Source of the DNA: Candidatus Blautia stercoripullorum
Lineage (GTDB): Bacteria; Bacillota; Clostridia; Lachnospirales; Lachnospiraceae
Assembly: GCA_019120545.1 (NCBI GenBank)
Contig: DWUX01000131.1
Span: 1 to 37,158 of the forward strand
Reading direction: 5' to 3'
DNA length: 37,158 nt
Made by a program: the position numbers and the translations under genes. Numbering within the stretch: position 1 is the stretch's first letter; each line of letters opens with the position of its first letter. Under the pieces are notes generated by a model. The model was not told where the DNA came from, searched no databases, and was given only the letters and a program-made list of their open reading frames with translations. Shown in pieces: positions 1 through 10,326 of the stretch.

Positions 1-479
1 AGTTTAAAACCATTAAGGCTGCCATTGAAGTTAATGATAACCAAAAATTAAAATTGATAAAGAAAGCAAGACAGTATTACAGTTCACTGGAAGGTCTGAC
101 TGTAGCCGTACTGGGGCTTACTTTTAAACCTGGAACAAATGATCTGAGAGAAGCACCTTCTATTATAAACGTAGGGATTCTTCTGGATGATGGCGCGGTG
201 GTAAAGGCCTATGATCCTGTGGCGGAAAAAGAATTTGATAAATTATACCCAGGGAAAATTACTTATTGCAAGAAACCGGAGGAGGCTTTAGAAGGGGCAG
301 ATCTGTGTATGATCTATACAGAATGGGAGGAGATAAAAAAACTTACTCCGGAAATATTCTGCAGCAAAATGAAAAAACCTATCATTTTAGATGGAAGAAA
401 TTGTTATTCAGTAAAAGATTTTGAAAATCTGCCTTTGGTATATGACTCTATAGGAAGAAAAACAATTCACAATATTTAG
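1..479 (+). CDS. UDP-glucose/GDP-mannose dehydrogenase family, C-terminal part (5' partial)
   Basis: The reading frame is open from base 3 to the stop at 477-479 with no start inside, so the gene begins upstream of the window. About 158 residues are visible. They begin with the family helix VNDNQK and continue into the C-terminal NAD-binding domain, with [17 protein letters not shown] (variant of the usual LGLAFKxxTDDxRxAPS) and a later DGRN motif. Family members oxidise a UDP- or GDP-hexose twice to the uronic acid using NAD+, in the cytoplasm, to supply acidic sugars for surface polysaccharides. The catalytic cysteine would lie in the missing part, so substrate (UDP-Glc or UDP-ManNAc) cannot be told. 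It may be the end of another glycan locus to the left. No terminator separates it from lepA. Confidence 0.9.
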   Translation, partial: FKTIKAAIEVNDNQKLKLIKKARQYYSSLEGLTVAVLGLTFKPGTNDLREAPSIINVGILLDDGAVVKAYDPVAEKEFDKLYPGKITYCKKPEEALEGADLCMIYTEWEEIKKLTPEIFCSKMKKPIILDGRNCYSVKDFENLPLVYDSIGRKTIHNI

Positions 480-510
480 CAAGACGGAGAAAACAACAGG
501 AGGAAGATTT

Positions 511-2325
511 ATGTCTGCAATAGACCAGAGCAAAATTCGTAACTTTTGTATTATTGCGCATATAGACCATGGAAAATCAACCCTGGCGGACCGGATTATT
601 GAAAGAACCGGTCTGCTTACGGAGAGAGAGATGCAGGCGCAGGTTCTGGACAATATGGATCTGGAAAGAGAAAGAGGCATTACCATAAAGTCTCAGGCTG
701 TGCGTACGGTATATAAAGCAAAAGATGGTGAGGAATATATTTTTAACCTTATCGACACCCCGGGACATGTGGATTTTAATTATGAAGTTTCCAGGAGTCT
801 GGCTGCCTGTGACGGCGCTATTTTAGTAGTAGATGCAGCCCAGGGAATAGAAGCTCAGACGTTAGCAAATGTTTATCTCGCCTTGGATCATGACTTGGAT
901 GTGTTTCCGGTCATTAATAAGATAGATCTGCCAAGTGCAGATCCGGAACGAGTGATCAATGAGATTGAGGATGTGATTGGTATTGAGGCTCAGGACGCTC
1001 CAAAGATTTCTGCAAAGACAGGGTTAAATATAGACCAGGTGTTAGAACAGATTGTAAAAAAGGTTCCTGCTCCCAAAGGAAGCCCGGATAATCCTCTGCA
1101 GGCTTTAATCTTTGATTCGATTTATGATTCCTACAGAGGGGTTATCGTATTCTGCAGAATCATGGAAGGAAGGGTGAAGAAAGGAACAAAGATCAGGATG
1201 ATGGCCACAGGAGCTGTGGAAGAAGTAGTAGAAGTAGGCTACTTCGGAGCGGGCCAGCTGATCCCTTGTGAGGAACTTCCGGCCGGAATGGTAGGTTACA
1301 TCACAGCCAGCATCAAAAATGTCAAAGACACCCGGGTAGGCGATACCATTACTGATGACGAACGGCCATGCGCAGAGCCCCTGCCTGGTTATAAAAAAGT
1401 CAATCCCATGGTATTCTGCGGCGTTTATCCGGCGGACGGAGCAAAATATGAGGATCTGCGGGATGCTTTGGAAAAACTTCAGCTAAATGATGCCTCTCTG
1501 TTTTTTGAACCAGAGACTTCGGTGGCTTTGGGTTTTGGATTCCGCTGCGGCTTTCTGGGGCTGCTTCATCTGGAAATCATTCAGGAGCGGCTGGAAAGAG
1601 AATATAATCTGGATCTGGTAACTACAGCTCCTGGTGTAGTATATAAGGTTCATAAGACTAATGGAGAAGTGATGGATCTTACCAATCCTTCAAATCTGCC
1701 GGATCCCTCTGAAATAGATTATATGGAAGAACCTATGGTCAAGGCAGAGATCATGGTAACTACAGATTATATAGGTCCGATCATGGAACTGTGTCAGGAA
1801 AGACGAGGACAGTACCAGGGAATGGAATACATGGAGACTACAAGAGCTCTTCTTCATTACCATCTGCCCCTGAATGAAATTATCTACGACTTTTTTGATG
1901 CTTTGAAATCCCGCTCCAGAGGCTATGCTTCTTTTGACTATGAAATGCTGGGATATGAACAGAGCGATCTGGTTAAACTGGATATTCTGGTAAATAAGGA
2001 AGAAGTTGATGCCCTTTCTTTCATTGTTTTTGCAGGTTCAGCCTACGACAGAGGCAGAAAGATGTGCGAAAAGCTGAAAGAAGAGATCCCAAGGCAGCTT
2101 TTTGAAATACCCATACAGGCGGCGATCGGAAGCAAGATTATTGCCAGAGAGACTGTGAAGGCTCTTAGGAAGGATGTATTGGCAAAATGTTATGGCGGCG
2201 ATATTTCTCGTAAGAGAAAACTTCTGGAAAAACAGAAGGAGGGAAAGAAGCGTATGCGTCAGATCGGAAATGTAGAAATCCCTCAGAAAGCTTTTATGAG
2301 TGTACTGAAGCTGGACGATAAATAG
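511..2325 (+). CDS. lepA: Elongation factor 4 (LepA), ribosome back-translocase GTPase
   Basis: The protein has 604 aa, the usual LepA length. The G1 motif AHIDHGKST is at residues 16-24, followed by RGITIK (switch I), DTPGH (G3) and NKID (G4). The LepA-specific C-terminal domain ends in a basic tail rich in [15 protein letters not shown]. LepA binds the ribosome and acts on stalled or mistranslocated complexes in the cytoplasm. The start is decided by AGGAGG at about 499-504, seven bases upstream of the ATG. hemW follows after a short gap with its own Shine-Dalgarno site; lepA-hemW is a common order in Firmicutes, so the two are probably cotranscribed. No truncation is seen. Confidence 0.98.
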   Translation: MSAIDQSKIRNFCIIAHIDHGKSTLADRIIERTGLLTEREMQAQVLDNMDLERERGITIKSQAVRTVYKAKDGEEYIFNLIDTPGHVDFNYEVSRSLAACDGAILVVDAAQGIEAQTLANVYLALDHDLDVFPVINKIDLPSADPERVINEIEDVIGIEAQDAPKISAKTGLNIDQVLEQIVKKVPAPKGSPDNPLQALIFDSIYDSYRGVIVFCRIMEGRVKKGTKIRMMATGAVEEVVEVGYFGAGQLIPCEELPAGMVGYITASIKNVKDTRVGDTITDDERPCAEPLPGYKKVNPMVFCGVYPADGAKYEDLRDALEKLQLNDASLFFEPETSVALGFGFRCGFLGLLHLEIIQERLEREYNLDLVTTAPGVVYKVHKTNGEVMDLTNPSNLPDPSEIDYMEEPMVKAEIMVTTDYIGPIMELCQERRGQYQGMEYMETTRALLHYHLPLNEIIYDFFDALKSRSRGYASFDYEMLGYEQSDLVKLDILVNKEEVDALSFIVFAGSAYDRGRKMCEKLKEEIPRQLFEIPIQAAIGSKIIARETVKALRKDVLAKCYGGDISRKRKLLEKQKEGKKRMRQIGNVEIPQKAFMSVLKLDDK

Positions 2326-2342
2326 TCTTCAGGAGAAGTGTG

Positions 2343-3488
2343 ATGAAAAAAGATTTGGGATTGTATATCCATATTCCATTTTGTATAAAAAAATGTGATT
2401 ATTGTGACTTTCTCTCCTGGAAAAGCACTGAAAAAGAGCGGGAGGACTATGTTCGTGCTTTAGAAAAAGAAATCAAAAGCTACAGAGAGTTTGCCAGGGA
2501 ATACCGGGTCTCTACAGTCTTTTTCGGAGGAGGAACACCCTCTGTTCTTACCGGAGAACAGACGGAAAGAATCTTAGATGCTGTCCGTGAAGTATTTCAG
2601 ATGGAGAAAGAACCAGAGATCACCTTGGAAATGAATCCGGGAACTGGGGAGATGGAGAAACTGGTTCAATATCGGAAGATGGGGATTAATCGTCTGAGTA
2701 TAGGTCTCCAATCGGTGAAAAACGAAAATCTGAAACTTTTAGGGCGGATCCATACTTACGAAGAATTTCTGGAAAGCTGTAAATGGGCAAGAGAAGCGGG
2801 ATTTGACAATATCAGTGCAGATCTGATCTCGTCTCTTCCGGGACAGACATTGGACGAGTGGAAGGAAGAACTGGAAATTCTGACAGAAACGCTTTTGGAG
2901 CATATTTCTGTTTATCAGCTGATCATTGAAGAAGGAACAGAATTCTACAAACGCTATGGACACAGAGAAGAACTTCTGCCGGATGAAGAGACCAGCAGAG
3001 AGATTTATCTCTGGACCGGGAAATTTTTGGAAAGCAGAGGATTTAAACAGTATGAGATCTCTAACTATGCCAGACCTTCCCGGCAGTCCCGCCACAATCT
3101 CCGCTACTGGGAAAGAAAGGACTATCTGGGACTGGGACTTGGAGCAGCCTCTATGGTCCATAATATACGGATGTCAAATACCAGGGATTGGAAAAAATAT
3201 ATGGAAAACTGCGAAAATCCGAAAAAATTCCGGGAGGATGTGGAGTTCTTGGAAATTCCCCGCCAGATGGAAGAATTTATGTTTCTGGGTCTGAGAAAGA
3301 CCAGAGGAGTATCCAGAAGAGATTTTCGTCAGAGCTTTGGAAGAGATCTGGAACTGGTTTATGAGAAAGCTCTGAATAAGCATCTGGAAAATGGAATGCT
3401 GAAAACTTCCGGAGACAGGATTTATCTTTCGGAAGAGGGAACATTAGTCAGCAATCAGGTGCTTGCAGACTTCCTTTTTGACTGTTAA
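2343..3488 (+). CDS. hemW: Radical SAM heme chaperone HemW
   Basis: The protein has 381 aa. The radical SAM cluster motif is C14-x3-C18-x2-C21 followed by D-F. A phenylalanine stands where true HemN coproporphyrinogen dehydrogenases have a fourth cysteine, which points to HemW, a heme-binding chaperone, not to the oxidase. GGGTPS (SAM binding) and the HemN-type C-terminal winged helix are present. A GTG at 2340 is in frame, but AGGAGA at 2331-2336 spaces better to ATG 2343. The gene follows lepA closely, as in many Firmicutes. After it, 110 bases carry AT-rich repeats but no convincing terminator. Confidence 0.95.
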   Translation: MKKDLGLYIHIPFCIKKCDYCDFLSWKSTEKEREDYVRALEKEIKSYREFAREYRVSTVFFGGGTPSVLTGEQTERILDAVREVFQMEKEPEITLEMNPGTGEMEKLVQYRKMGINRLSIGLQSVKNENLKLLGRIHTYEEFLESCKWAREAGFDNISADLISSLPGQTLDEWKEELEILTETLLEHISVYQLIIEEGTEFYKRYGHREELLPDEETSREIYLWTGKFLESRGFKQYEISNYARPSRQSRHNLRYWERKDYLGLGLGAASMVHNIRMSNTRDWKKYMENCENPKKFREDVEFLEIPRQMEEFMFLGLRKTRGVSRRDFRQSFGRDLELVYEKALNKHLENGMLKTSGDRIYLSEEGTLVSNQVLADFLFDC

Positions 3489-3599
3489 AATTCTTTTGGA
3501 GAATTTCATAGAATTTTAATAAATGTTTATAGCTTTACACTGGATTTATTCTCTCAGATATGTCAGAATAAGAAAAGATTAAAATGTGTGGAGGGTGCT

Positions 3600-4019
3600 A
3601 TGAATATTTTATTTTTTCTTACCCCCAAGGAAGATGTTACATATATACATGATTCTTATACTCTTGGCCGGACATTGGAGAAGATGGAAGAACATAAATA
3701 TTCCTGTATTCCCATTATCAATGAAAGAGGAAAATATGTAGGGACACTTACAGAAGGGGATATGCTTTGGGGGCTTAAAAACCGAGGCTCTCTGAATCTG
3801 AAGGCAGCTGAAGATATGCCGATCACTTCTTTTAAAAGACGTGCGGATTATGCTCCTATAAGAGTAGATTCGGATATGGAAGATTTGATGGACAAGGCTA
3901 TGCGTCAGAACTTTGTTCCCGTAGTCGATGACCAGAAAAATTTTATCGGAATCGTGACCAGAAGAGATATCATGCAGTATATATGTTCATCCTGTGGTAA
4001 AGAATCAAAGGAAAAATAG
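3600..4019 (+). CDS. Tandem CBS-domain protein, stand-alone regulator of unknown target
   Basis: The protein has 139 aa and consists almost only of two CBS motifs (roughly residues 8-60 and 75-128), each ending in the characteristic G-x-(V/L)-T-x-x-D segment (GTLTEGD and GIVTRRD). CBS pairs bind adenine nucleotides (AMP, ATP, SAM, c-di-AMP) and report energy or second-messenger state. No effector domain is attached, so it probably acts on a partner. The C-terminus has a CSSCGKE stretch, a possible metal or redox pair. ATG 3600 is chosen because GGAGGG at about 3590-3595 precedes it; the in-frame GTG at 3588 lacks a site. A terminator follows directly. Function beyond ligand sensing is unknown. 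Confidence 0.85.
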   Translation: MNILFFLTPKEDVTYIHDSYTLGRTLEKMEEHKYSCIPIINERGKYVGTLTEGDMLWGLKNRGSLNLKAAEDMPITSFKRRADYAPIRVDSDMEDLMDKAMRQNFVPVVDDQKNFIGIVTRRDIMQYICSSCGKESKEK

Positions 4020-4026
4020 AGTTTTC

Positions 4027-4056
4027 CGGGGCTGTCGTCTGGCAGCTCCGTTTTTT
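4027..4056 (+). terminator. Rho-independent terminator after the CBS gene
   Basis: A GC-rich hairpin starts seven bases after the CBS stop: arm 4027-4036, loop GTCT, arm 4041-4050, about ten pairs including two G-U wobbles. Six T follow at 4051-4056. It separates the lepA-hemW-CBS group from the uvrA promoter. Confidence 0.85.
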
Positions 4057-4067
4057 GAGAATGAAAC

Positions 4068-4081
4068 AGAACAAATGTTTG
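4068..4081 (+). promoter_or_regulatory. Putative SOS (LexA/DinR) box of uvrA
   Basis: The sequence AGAACAAATGTTTG fits the Gram-positive SOS operator C-GAAC-RNRY-GTTY-S at every position except the first C. It overlaps the first three bases of the -35 hexamer at 4079-4084, so bound LexA would block RNA polymerase. uvrA is a classical SOS gene, which supports the call. Confidence 0.75.
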
Positions 4082-4107
4082 AAAGGAAGAAGTATATATG
4101 CTATAAT
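4079..4107 (+). promoter_or_regulatory. Sigma-A promoter of uvrA
   Basis: TTGAAA at 4079-4084, a 17-base spacer and a perfect TATAAT at 4102-4107, with an extended -10 TGC at 4099-4101. It is one of the strongest promoters in the window and would start transcription near 4114. The -35 overlaps the SOS box. Confidence 0.85.
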
Positions 4108-4160
4108 GAGCGGGAAATATAGGAACAGAACAATGAGAGAAAAGATAGCGAGGAATTTAT

Positions 4161-7001
4161 ATGGCAGTAAAGATGCAGCCAAGACAATTTATAAAAATAA
4201 GAGGAGCAAATGAAAATAATTTAAAAAATCTGGATGTAGATATCCCGAGAAATGAGCTGGTGGTATTAACCGGACTTAGCGGGTCGGGAAAAAGTTCACT
4301 GGCTTTTGATACCATTTACGCAGAAGGCCAGAGAAGATATATGGAATCTCTTTCTTCCTATGCCCGCCAGTTTCTGGGACAGATGGAAAAGCCGGATGTG
4401 GAGAGCATAGAAGGACTGTCTCCGGCAATCTCTATCGACCAGAAATCCACTAACAGAAATCCTCGATCTACTGTGGGGACTGTGACAGAGATTTATGATT
4501 ACTTTCGTCTCCTTTACGCAAGGATCGGTATTCCCCATTGCCCCAAATGCGGTCGGGAGATTAAGAAACAGACTGTAGATCAAATGGTGGATCAGATCAT
4601 GAAACTTCCGGAAAGGAGCAGGATCCAGCTTCTCGCTCCTGTAGTCCGGGGAAGAAAGGGAACTCATGCAAAGCTTTTGGAACAGGCAAGGAAAAGCGGA
4701 TACGTAAGAGTCCAGATAGACGGAAATATGTATGAACTGAATGAAGAGATTGCTTTGGAAAAAAATAAAAAGCATAATATAGAAATCATCGTAGACCGTC
4801 TGATAGTAAAAGAAGGGATCGAAAAGAGACTTACTGATTCAATTGAAACCGTCTTAAATCTGGCAGAAGGCCGTCTTATGGTAGATACCATGGACGGCAA
4901 TATTTTGAACTTCAGCCAGAGTTTTGCCTGCCCGGACTGCGGGATCAGTATTGACGAGATAGAACCCCGTAGTTTTTCCTTCAATAATCCATTCGGTGCG
5001 TGTCCTTCCTGCTTCGGCCTGGGATATAAAATGGAGTTTGATATAGATCTGATGATACCGGATAAAAGTCTGAGCATACAGGAGGGAGCCATTGCGGTTT
5101 TAGGATGGCAGTCCTGTACAGACAAAGGCAGTTTTACAAGGGCTATTTTAGACGCTCTGGCAGAAGAATACGGATTTGATCTGAACACTCCTTTTGAAAA
5201 ATATCCCCAGAATATCCAGGATATTCTGATTTATGGAACCAATGGAAAAGAGATAAAAGTCCGTTATAAAGGCCAAAGAGGAGAAGGCATATACGACGTA
5301 GCTTTTGAAGGATTGATTAAAAATGTAGAAAGACGGTACAGAGAGACCGGCTCAGATACTACAAAACAGGAATATGAAACTTTTATGCGCATTACTCCAT
5401 GTCCTGCCTGTAAGGGACAGCGTCTGAAACCAGAGGCTCTTGCTGTGACTGTGGGAGATAAAAATATTTATGAAGTGACTTCTCTTTCCATCAGCAGTCT
5501 CCAGAAATTCATGAATGGGCTGGAGCTGACTCCTACCCAGCAGATGATAGGAGAACAGGTTTTGAAGGAAATCCGATCTAGAGTAGGATTTTTAATGAAT
5601 GTAGGACTGGAATATCTTACTTTGTCAAGAGCAACGGGAACGCTTTCTGGAGGAGAAGCTCAGCGTATCCGTCTTGCTACCCAGATCGGGTCCGGCCTGG
5701 TTGGGGTGGCTTATATACTGGATGAGCCAAGTATCGGACTTCATCAGAGAGATAATGATAAACTCCTGGCAACCTTAAAACATCTCAGGGATCTGGGAAA
5801 TTCTCTCATTGTGGTGGAACACGATGAAGATACAATGAGAGCAGCAGACTGCATTGTAGATATCGGGCCGGGTGCAGGCGAGCATGGAGGCCAACTGGTG
5901 GCTATCGGCACTGCAGAGGAGATCATGAAAAATCCAAATTCCATTACAGGACAGTATTTAAGCGGGAAGAAAAAAATTCCTGTACCTGCAGAGAGAAGAA
6001 AACCTACAGGATATCTTACTGTAAAGAAGGCGGCGGAAAATAATCTGAAGAATATCGATGTTAAATTCCCTTTGGGAGTTATGACTTGTGTAACGGGAGT
6101 ATCCGGTTCCGGCAAGAGTTCTCTGGTCAATGAGATTTTATATAAAAGTCTTGCCAGAAAACTGAACCATGCCAGGACGATCCCGGGGAAGCATAAGTGC
6201 ATTGAGGGAGTGGAGCAGCTGGATAAAGTGATCAATATCGATCAGTCCCCTATAGGACGTACCCCCCGTTCCAATCCGGCTACCTATACGGGGGTTTTTG
6301 ATCAGATACGAGATCTTTTCGCAGCTACGGCAGATGCGAAGGCCAGAGGATATAAAAAGGGAAGGTTCAGTTTTAATGTAAAAGGCGGAAGATGCGAGGC
6401 ATGCAGCGGAGATGGAATACTAAAGATAGAAATGCATTTTTTACCGGACGTGTATGTCCCCTGTGAAGTATGTCATGGAAAAAGGTATAATAGAGAGACC
6501 CTTGAGGTAAAATACAAAGGAAAAAATATTTATGATGTTTTAAATATGACCGTAGAAGAGGCTCTGGAATTTTTCGAGCATGTACCTTCTATTAAAAGAA
6601 AGATACAGACCCTTTATGATGTGGGGCTTTCCTATATTAAACTGGGACAGCCTTCCACAGAATTGTCAGGAGGAGAGGCCCAGCGTATTAAACTTGCTAC
6701 AGAACTGAGTAAAAGAAGCACAGGAAAAACTATCTATATTTTAGATGAACCTACGACAGGTCTTCATTTTGCAGATGTGCATAAATTGATAGAAATACTC
6801 CGCAGGCTGGCTGAAGGAGGAAATACAGTAGTGGTTATCGAGCATAATCTGGATGTGATCAAGACTGCAGATTATATTATTGACATTGGTCCTGAAGGAG
6901 GCGATAAAGGAGGAACAGTGATAGCCTGCGGAACTCCGGAGGAAGTTGCCGCGAATCCTGTCTCTTATACAGGTCAGTATGTGTCAAAATATTTGAGCTG
7001 A
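4161..7001 (+). CDS. uvrA: Excinuclease ABC subunit A
   Basis: The protein has 946 aa, full length for UvrA. It is the ATP-driven DNA damage sensor of nucleotide excision repair and loads UvrB at lesions. Two ABC ATPase halves are visible: Walker A GLSGSGKS (38-45) and a second GVSGSGKSS in the C-terminal half, and two signatures [13 protein letters not shown] and [13 protein letters not shown], each followed by an ILDEP Walker B. Zinc modules show as CPKCG, CPDCG/CPSC and CEAC/CEVC. The ATG at 4161 follows an AGGA site. The gene is apparently monocistronic here, with no uvrB beside it. An SOS box lies over its promoter. Confidence 0.99.
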   Translation: MAVKMQPRQFIKIRGANENNLKNLDVDIPRNELVVLTGLSGSGKSSLAFDTIYAEGQRRYMESLSSYARQFLGQMEKPDVESIEGLSPAISIDQKSTNRNPRSTVGTVTEIYDYFRLLYARIGIPHCPKCGREIKKQTVDQMVDQIMKLPERSRIQLLAPVVRGRKGTHAKLLEQARKSGYVRVQIDGNMYELNEEIALEKNKKHNIEIIVDRLIVKEGIEKRLTDSIETVLNLAEGRLMVDTMDGNILNFSQSFACPDCGISIDEIEPRSFSFNNPFGACPSCFGLGYKMEFDIDLMIPDKSLSIQEGAIAVLGWQSCTDKGSFTRAILDALAEEYGFDLNTPFEKYPQNIQDILIYGTNGKEIKVRYKGQRGEGIYDVAFEGLIKNVERRYRETGSDTTKQEYETFMRITPCPACKGQRLKPEALAVTVGDKNIYEVTSLSISSLQKFMNGLELTPTQQMIGEQVLKEIRSRVGFLMNVGLEYLTLSRATGTLSGGEAQRIRLATQIGSGLVGVAYILDEPSIGLHQRDNDKLLATLKHLRDLGNSLIVVEHDEDTMRAADCIVDIGPGAGEHGGQLVAIGTAEEIMKNPNSITGQYLSGKKKIPVPAERRKPTGYLTVKKAAENNLKNIDVKFPLGVMTCVTGVSGSGKSSLVNEILYKSLARKLNHARTIPGKHKCIEGVEQLDKVINIDQSPIGRTPRSNPATYTGVFDQIRDLFAATADAKARGYKKGRFSFNVKGGRCEACSGDGILKIEMHFLPDVYVPCEVCHGKRYNRETLEVKYKGKNIYDVLNMTVEEALEFFEHVPSIKRKIQTLYDVGLSYIKLGQPSTELSGGEAQRIKLATELSKRSTGKTIYILDEPTTGLHFADVHKLIEILRRLAEGGNTVVVIEHNLDVIKTADYIIDIGPEGGDKGGTVIACGTPEEVAANPVSYTGQYVSKYLS

Positions 7002-7008
7002 TTGCCCC

Positions 7009-7037
7009 TTTTCAACGGGGAAGAAGTTGGATATAAT
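7009..7037 (+). promoter_or_regulatory. Promoter of the MreB-family gene
   Basis: TTTTCA at 7009-7014, a 17-base spacer and a perfect TATAAT at 7032-7037. A start near 7044 leaves about 38 bases of leader before ATG 7082. That argues against the upstream in-frame ATG at 7052, which would lie only about 8 bases into the message. Confidence 0.6.
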
Positions 7038-7081
7038 AAATACGGATTAGAATGAGTAGTGATAGAAAGGGGCAGTATAAA

Positions 7082-8074
7082 ATGGCAGCTTCCGACATTG
7101 GAATTGATTTAGGCACAGCCAGTATTCTGGTATATGCCAAGGGCAAAGGAATTGTTTTGAAAGAGCCTTCTGTGGTTGCGTATGATAAAGACAGCAATAA
7201 AATCAGAGCTGTAGGAGAAGAGGCACGTCAGATGATAGGCAGAACACCTGGGAATATCGTAGCAGTGCGGCCTCTGCGCCAGGGCGTGATCTCTGATTAT
7301 GAAGTGACGGAGAAAATGCTGAAATATTTTATATCCAAAGCCATAGGAAAGAGAGCATTTCGGAAGCCGAGGATCAGTATCTGTGCGCCCAGCGGAATCA
7401 CAGCGGTAGAAAAAAAGGCCGTGGAAGAAGCCACTTATCAGGCGGGAGCCAGAGAAGTCTGTATTATAGAGGAGCCTATTGCGGCAGCTATAGGAGCAGG
7501 AATTGATATTACAAAACCCTTCGGCAATATGATCGTAGATATAGGCGGCGGGACTACAGATGTAGCTGTGATCTCTCTGGGAGGAACAGTAGTATCTACA
7601 TCTATAAAAGTGGCCGGAGATAATTTTGATGAGGCGATCATGCGCTATGTCAGGAAAACTCATAATCTGATGATTGGGGAACGTACAGGCGAGGATATTA
7701 AGATCCGTATCGGAACAGTGTATGCCCAGCCTGAACCAAAAACCATGGAGGTAAAAGGAAGAGATACTATCACCGGACTTCCCAAAAGCGTTACGGTAAC
7801 TTCCGAGGAAATCAGAGAAGCTCTGAAAGATGCTGCTACACAGATCATGGAAACTATCCACAGCGTTCTTGAAAAAACACCTCCGGAGCTTGCGGCAGAC
7901 GTGGCCGATCGTGGAATCGTACTTACAGGAGGCGGCGCTCTTCTGGGAGGACTTGAAGAGCTTATTGAAGAAGAAACAGGGATTAATACAGTAGTGGCAG
8001 AAGAACCGGCTCTTGCTGTAGCGATCGGTACGGGACAATATATGGAACTGATCAGTAAAATGACCGGAAAATAA
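7082..8074 (+). CDS. Rod-shape-determining actin homologue (MreB/Mbl family)
   Basis: The protein has 330 aa. GIDLGTAS near the N-terminus is the phosphate-1 loop of the actin fold; DIGGGTTDVAVIS is phosphate 2, and LTGGGALLGGLEELI forms the adenosine-binding region. MreB-type filaments run under the membrane and guide peptidoglycan synthesis during elongation. No mreC or mreD follows, so this is probably a stand-alone paralogue such as Mbl or MreBH, though motifs alone cannot separate these. ATG 7082 is preferred because AAGGGG lies about 10 bases upstream. recD2 begins 20 bases after the stop and may be cotranscribed. Confidence 0.95.
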   Translation: MAASDIGIDLGTASILVYAKGKGIVLKEPSVVAYDKDSNKIRAVGEEARQMIGRTPGNIVAVRPLRQGVISDYEVTEKMLKYFISKAIGKRAFRKPRISICAPSGITAVEKKAVEEATYQAGAREVCIIEEPIAAAIGAGIDITKPFGNMIVDIGGGTTDVAVISLGGTVVSTSIKVAGDNFDEAIMRYVRKTHNLMIGERTGEDIKIRIGTVYAQPEPKTMEVKGRDTITGLPKSVTVTSEEIREALKDAATQIMETIHSVLEKTPPELAADVADRGIVLTGGGALLGGLEELIEEETGINTVVAEEPALAVAIGTGQYMELISKMTGK

Positions 8075-8094
8075 AAATACGGAAGGAAAAAAGT

Positions 8095-10326
8095 GTGGAA
8101 GAAACAATAGAAGGATATGTGGATCATATCATATTTCAAAATCGTGATAATGGCTATACTGTGGCATGTCTGGTTTCTCAGGGAGAGGAGATCACCTGTG
8201 TGGGGACTTTTCGGTTCCTTAATGAAGGAGAGACGATACGGGCCCGAGGCGTATATACGACACATCCTTCCTATGGTAGACAGTTTTCTGTAAGTTCTTA
8301 TGAAACAGTGATCCCCCGGGACTCTTTGGCTATGGAACGGTATCTGGGTTCTGGAGCTATTAAAGGAATCGGAGCGGCTCTCGCTGCCAGGATCGTGAGA
8401 AAGTTCGGAGAGGATACTTTAAGGATCATTGAAGAAGAACCAGAACGTCTGGCGGAAGTCAAGGGAATCAGTGAACGAAAAGCCCGGGAGATCGGGGAAC
8501 AGGTAGAGGAGAAAGCTGATCTGAGAAGAGCCATGATGTTTCTGCAGCAATATGGGATCACCCAGAACCTTGGTATGAAAATATACCGGCAATATGGTCA
8601 GGAAATGTACCGGATCCTGAAGGAAAATCCATATAAGATGGCGGAAGATATCCCTGGAGTGGGTTTTAAGATCGCAGATGAGATCGCCGCCAGGATCGGT
8701 ATCCATACGGATTCAGATTACCGCATAAGAAGCGGTATTCTATACATATTGCTTCAGGCATCCGGAGAAGGGCATGTTTATCTTCCTAAAGAAATGCTCC
8801 TGAAACGGGGCAGGGAACTGCTGGGAGTTAAAGAAGAATATATGGAAAAACATCTGTCAGATCTTTCCATTGAAAGAAAAATTGTAGTACGTGAAATAAA
8901 GCGAGAAGGAATGGAGCCTCAGACGGGCATATACGCTTCCAAGTATTACCAGATAGAACTTCACGTAGCTCAGATGCTCCATACCTTGAATCTTCAGGAT
9001 AGTGTGCAGGAGGATGTTCTGGAAGAAAAGATTAAACGGATTCAGCGGTCTTCCAGAATAGAACTGGACGAAAAGCAACAGGAAGCGGTAAGAGAATGTG
9101 TGAAAAATGGCTTGTTAGTGATAACAGGAGGACCGGGAACCGGAAAAACCACAACGATCAATGCAATTATCCGATATTTTGAAATGGAAGATCTGGATAT
9201 ATGCCTGGCCGCACCTACAGGAAGAGCTGCCAAGAGAATGACGGAGACCACAGGTTATGAGGCAAAAACTATCCACAGACTCCTGGAACTGACAGGAGGA
9301 CCTGAACAGGCTCAGGAAAATATACGATTTGAAAGAAATGCCCAGAACCCACTGGAAGCGGATGTGATCATCATTGATGAAATGTCTATGGTAGACATTT
9401 TTTTAATGCATGCTCTGTTGTCTGCAGTTGTTCCTGGCACCAGACTGATCCTGGTAGGCGATATAAACCAGCTTCCCAGTGTGGGACCGGGGAGTGTCTT
9501 AAAGGATATTATCTCATCCGGATGTTTTCCAGTGGTAGAACTGGTGAAAATTTTTCGGCAGGCTTCCCAGAGCGACATAGTAGTAAATGCCCATAAGATC
9601 AATCAGGGAATTCCAGTGGTCCTTGATAATAAAAGCCGGGACTTTTTCTTCCTGAAACGGTATGACGCAAATGTGATCATCAGTATCGTGATCACTTTGC
9701 TGCAAAAAAAACTCCCCGGGTATGTAGATGCTTCGCCCTATGAGATCCAGGTCCTCACCCCAATGAGAAAGGGACTTTTAGGGGTAGAACGTCTGAATGG
9801 GATTCTGCAGCAGTATCTGAATCCGCCTTCAAAAGATAAGAAAGAAAGAGAGCACGGACAAGGACTTTTCCGGGAAGGCGACAAGGTGATGCAGATAAAG
9901 AATAATTATCAGCTGGAATGGGAAATAAGAGGAAATTATGGAATTCCTGTTGAAAAAGGAGTAGGGGTTTTTAATGGGGATACGGGGGTCATCAGAGAAA
10001 TCAATGAATTTGCCGAAACTATGACAGTAGAATTTGAGGAAAAGAGATTTGTAGAGTATTCCTTTAAACAGCTGGAAGAGCTGGAACTGGCTTATGCGAT
10101 CACTATTCATAAAGCTCAGGGAAGTGAATATCCTGCCGTAGTTATTCCTCTTCTTCAGGGTCCAAGAATGCTGATGAACAGAAATCTGCTTTATACTGCA
10201 GTTACAAGAGCCAGAAAATGCGTGACTCTTGTAGGAGACGAAAAGACCTTTTATGAAATGGAAAATAATAGAATGGAGCAGAGCCGCTATACTGCTCTGG
10301 ATGTAAGAATTAAGGAGATTCAGTAA
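8095..10326 (+). CDS. recD2: RecD2-type superfamily 1B DNA helicase
   Basis: The protein has 743 aa, typical of RecD2 (the RecBC-independent form) and longer than E. coli RecD. An N-terminal OB-like region is followed by helix-hairpin-helix stretches (GSGAIKGIGAALAARIV, AEDIPGVGFKIADEIA). The helicase core has Walker A GGPGTGKT at 345-352, Walker B IIIDEMSMVD, a GDINQLPSVGPG motif and a C-terminal AYAITIHKAQGSEYP (UvrD_C_2). It is a 5'-3' helicase with roles in repair and replication-fork processing. The GTG start at 8095 is supported by GGAAGG at 8081-8086. The stop overlaps the comF start by one base (TAATG), so translation is probably coupled. Confidence 0.97.
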   Translation: MEETIEGYVDHIIFQNRDNGYTVACLVSQGEEITCVGTFRFLNEGETIRARGVYTTHPSYGRQFSVSSYETVIPRDSLAMERYLGSGAIKGIGAALAARIVRKFGEDTLRIIEEEPERLAEVKGISERKAREIGEQVEEKADLRRAMMFLQQYGITQNLGMKIYRQYGQEMYRILKENPYKMAEDIPGVGFKIADEIAARIGIHTDSDYRIRSGILYILLQASGEGHVYLPKEMLLKRGRELLGVKEEYMEKHLSDLSIERKIVVREIKREGMEPQTGIYASKYYQIELHVAQMLHTLNLQDSVQEDVLEEKIKRIQRSSRIELDEKQQEAVRECVKNGLLVITGGPGTGKTTTINAIIRYFEMEDLDICLAAPTGRAAKRMTETTGYEAKTIHRLLELTGGPEQAQENIRFERNAQNPLEADVIIIDEMSMVDIFLMHALLSAVVPGTRLILVGDINQLPSVGPGSVLKDIISSGCFPVVELVKIFRQASQSDIVVNAHKINQGIPVVLDNKSRDFFFLKRYDANVIISIVITLLQKKLPGYVDASPYEIQVLTPMRKGLLGVERLNGILQQYLNPPSKDKKEREHGQGLFREGDKVMQIKNNYQLEWEIRGNYGIPVEKGVGVFNGDTGVIREINEFAETMTVEFEEKRFVEYSFKQLEELELAYAITIHKAQGSEYPAVVIPLLQGPRMLMNRNLLYTAVTRARKCVTLVGDEKTFYEMENNRMEQSRYTALDVRIKEIQ

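Noticed and set aside
2343..3488. Oxygen-independent coproporphyrinogen oxidase HemN
   Set aside because: The fourth cysteine of HemN is replaced by Phe (CxxxCxxCDF), which is the HemW pattern, and lepA is adjacent.
3487..3516. AT-rich inverted repeats (AAATTCT/AGAATTT) after hemW as a terminator
   Set aside because: No GC pairs at the base and no T run directly after; three overlapping repeat units make pairing ambiguous.
7004..7020. CCCC...CGGGG hairpin after uvrA
   Set aside because: Only four to five pairs with no T run; it also overlaps the likely -35 of the next promoter.
7052..7081. Upstream ATG for the MreB-family gene
   Set aside because: No ribosome site, only about 8 bases from the predicted transcription start; ATG 7082 with AAGGGG fits the family N-terminus.
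7109..8107. A 332-residue open frame on the - strand across the MreB-family gene
   Set aside because: It is rich in Cys, His, Tyr and Phe, has no recognisable motif or ribosome site, and lies opposite a clear MreB-type protein; it is a shadow.
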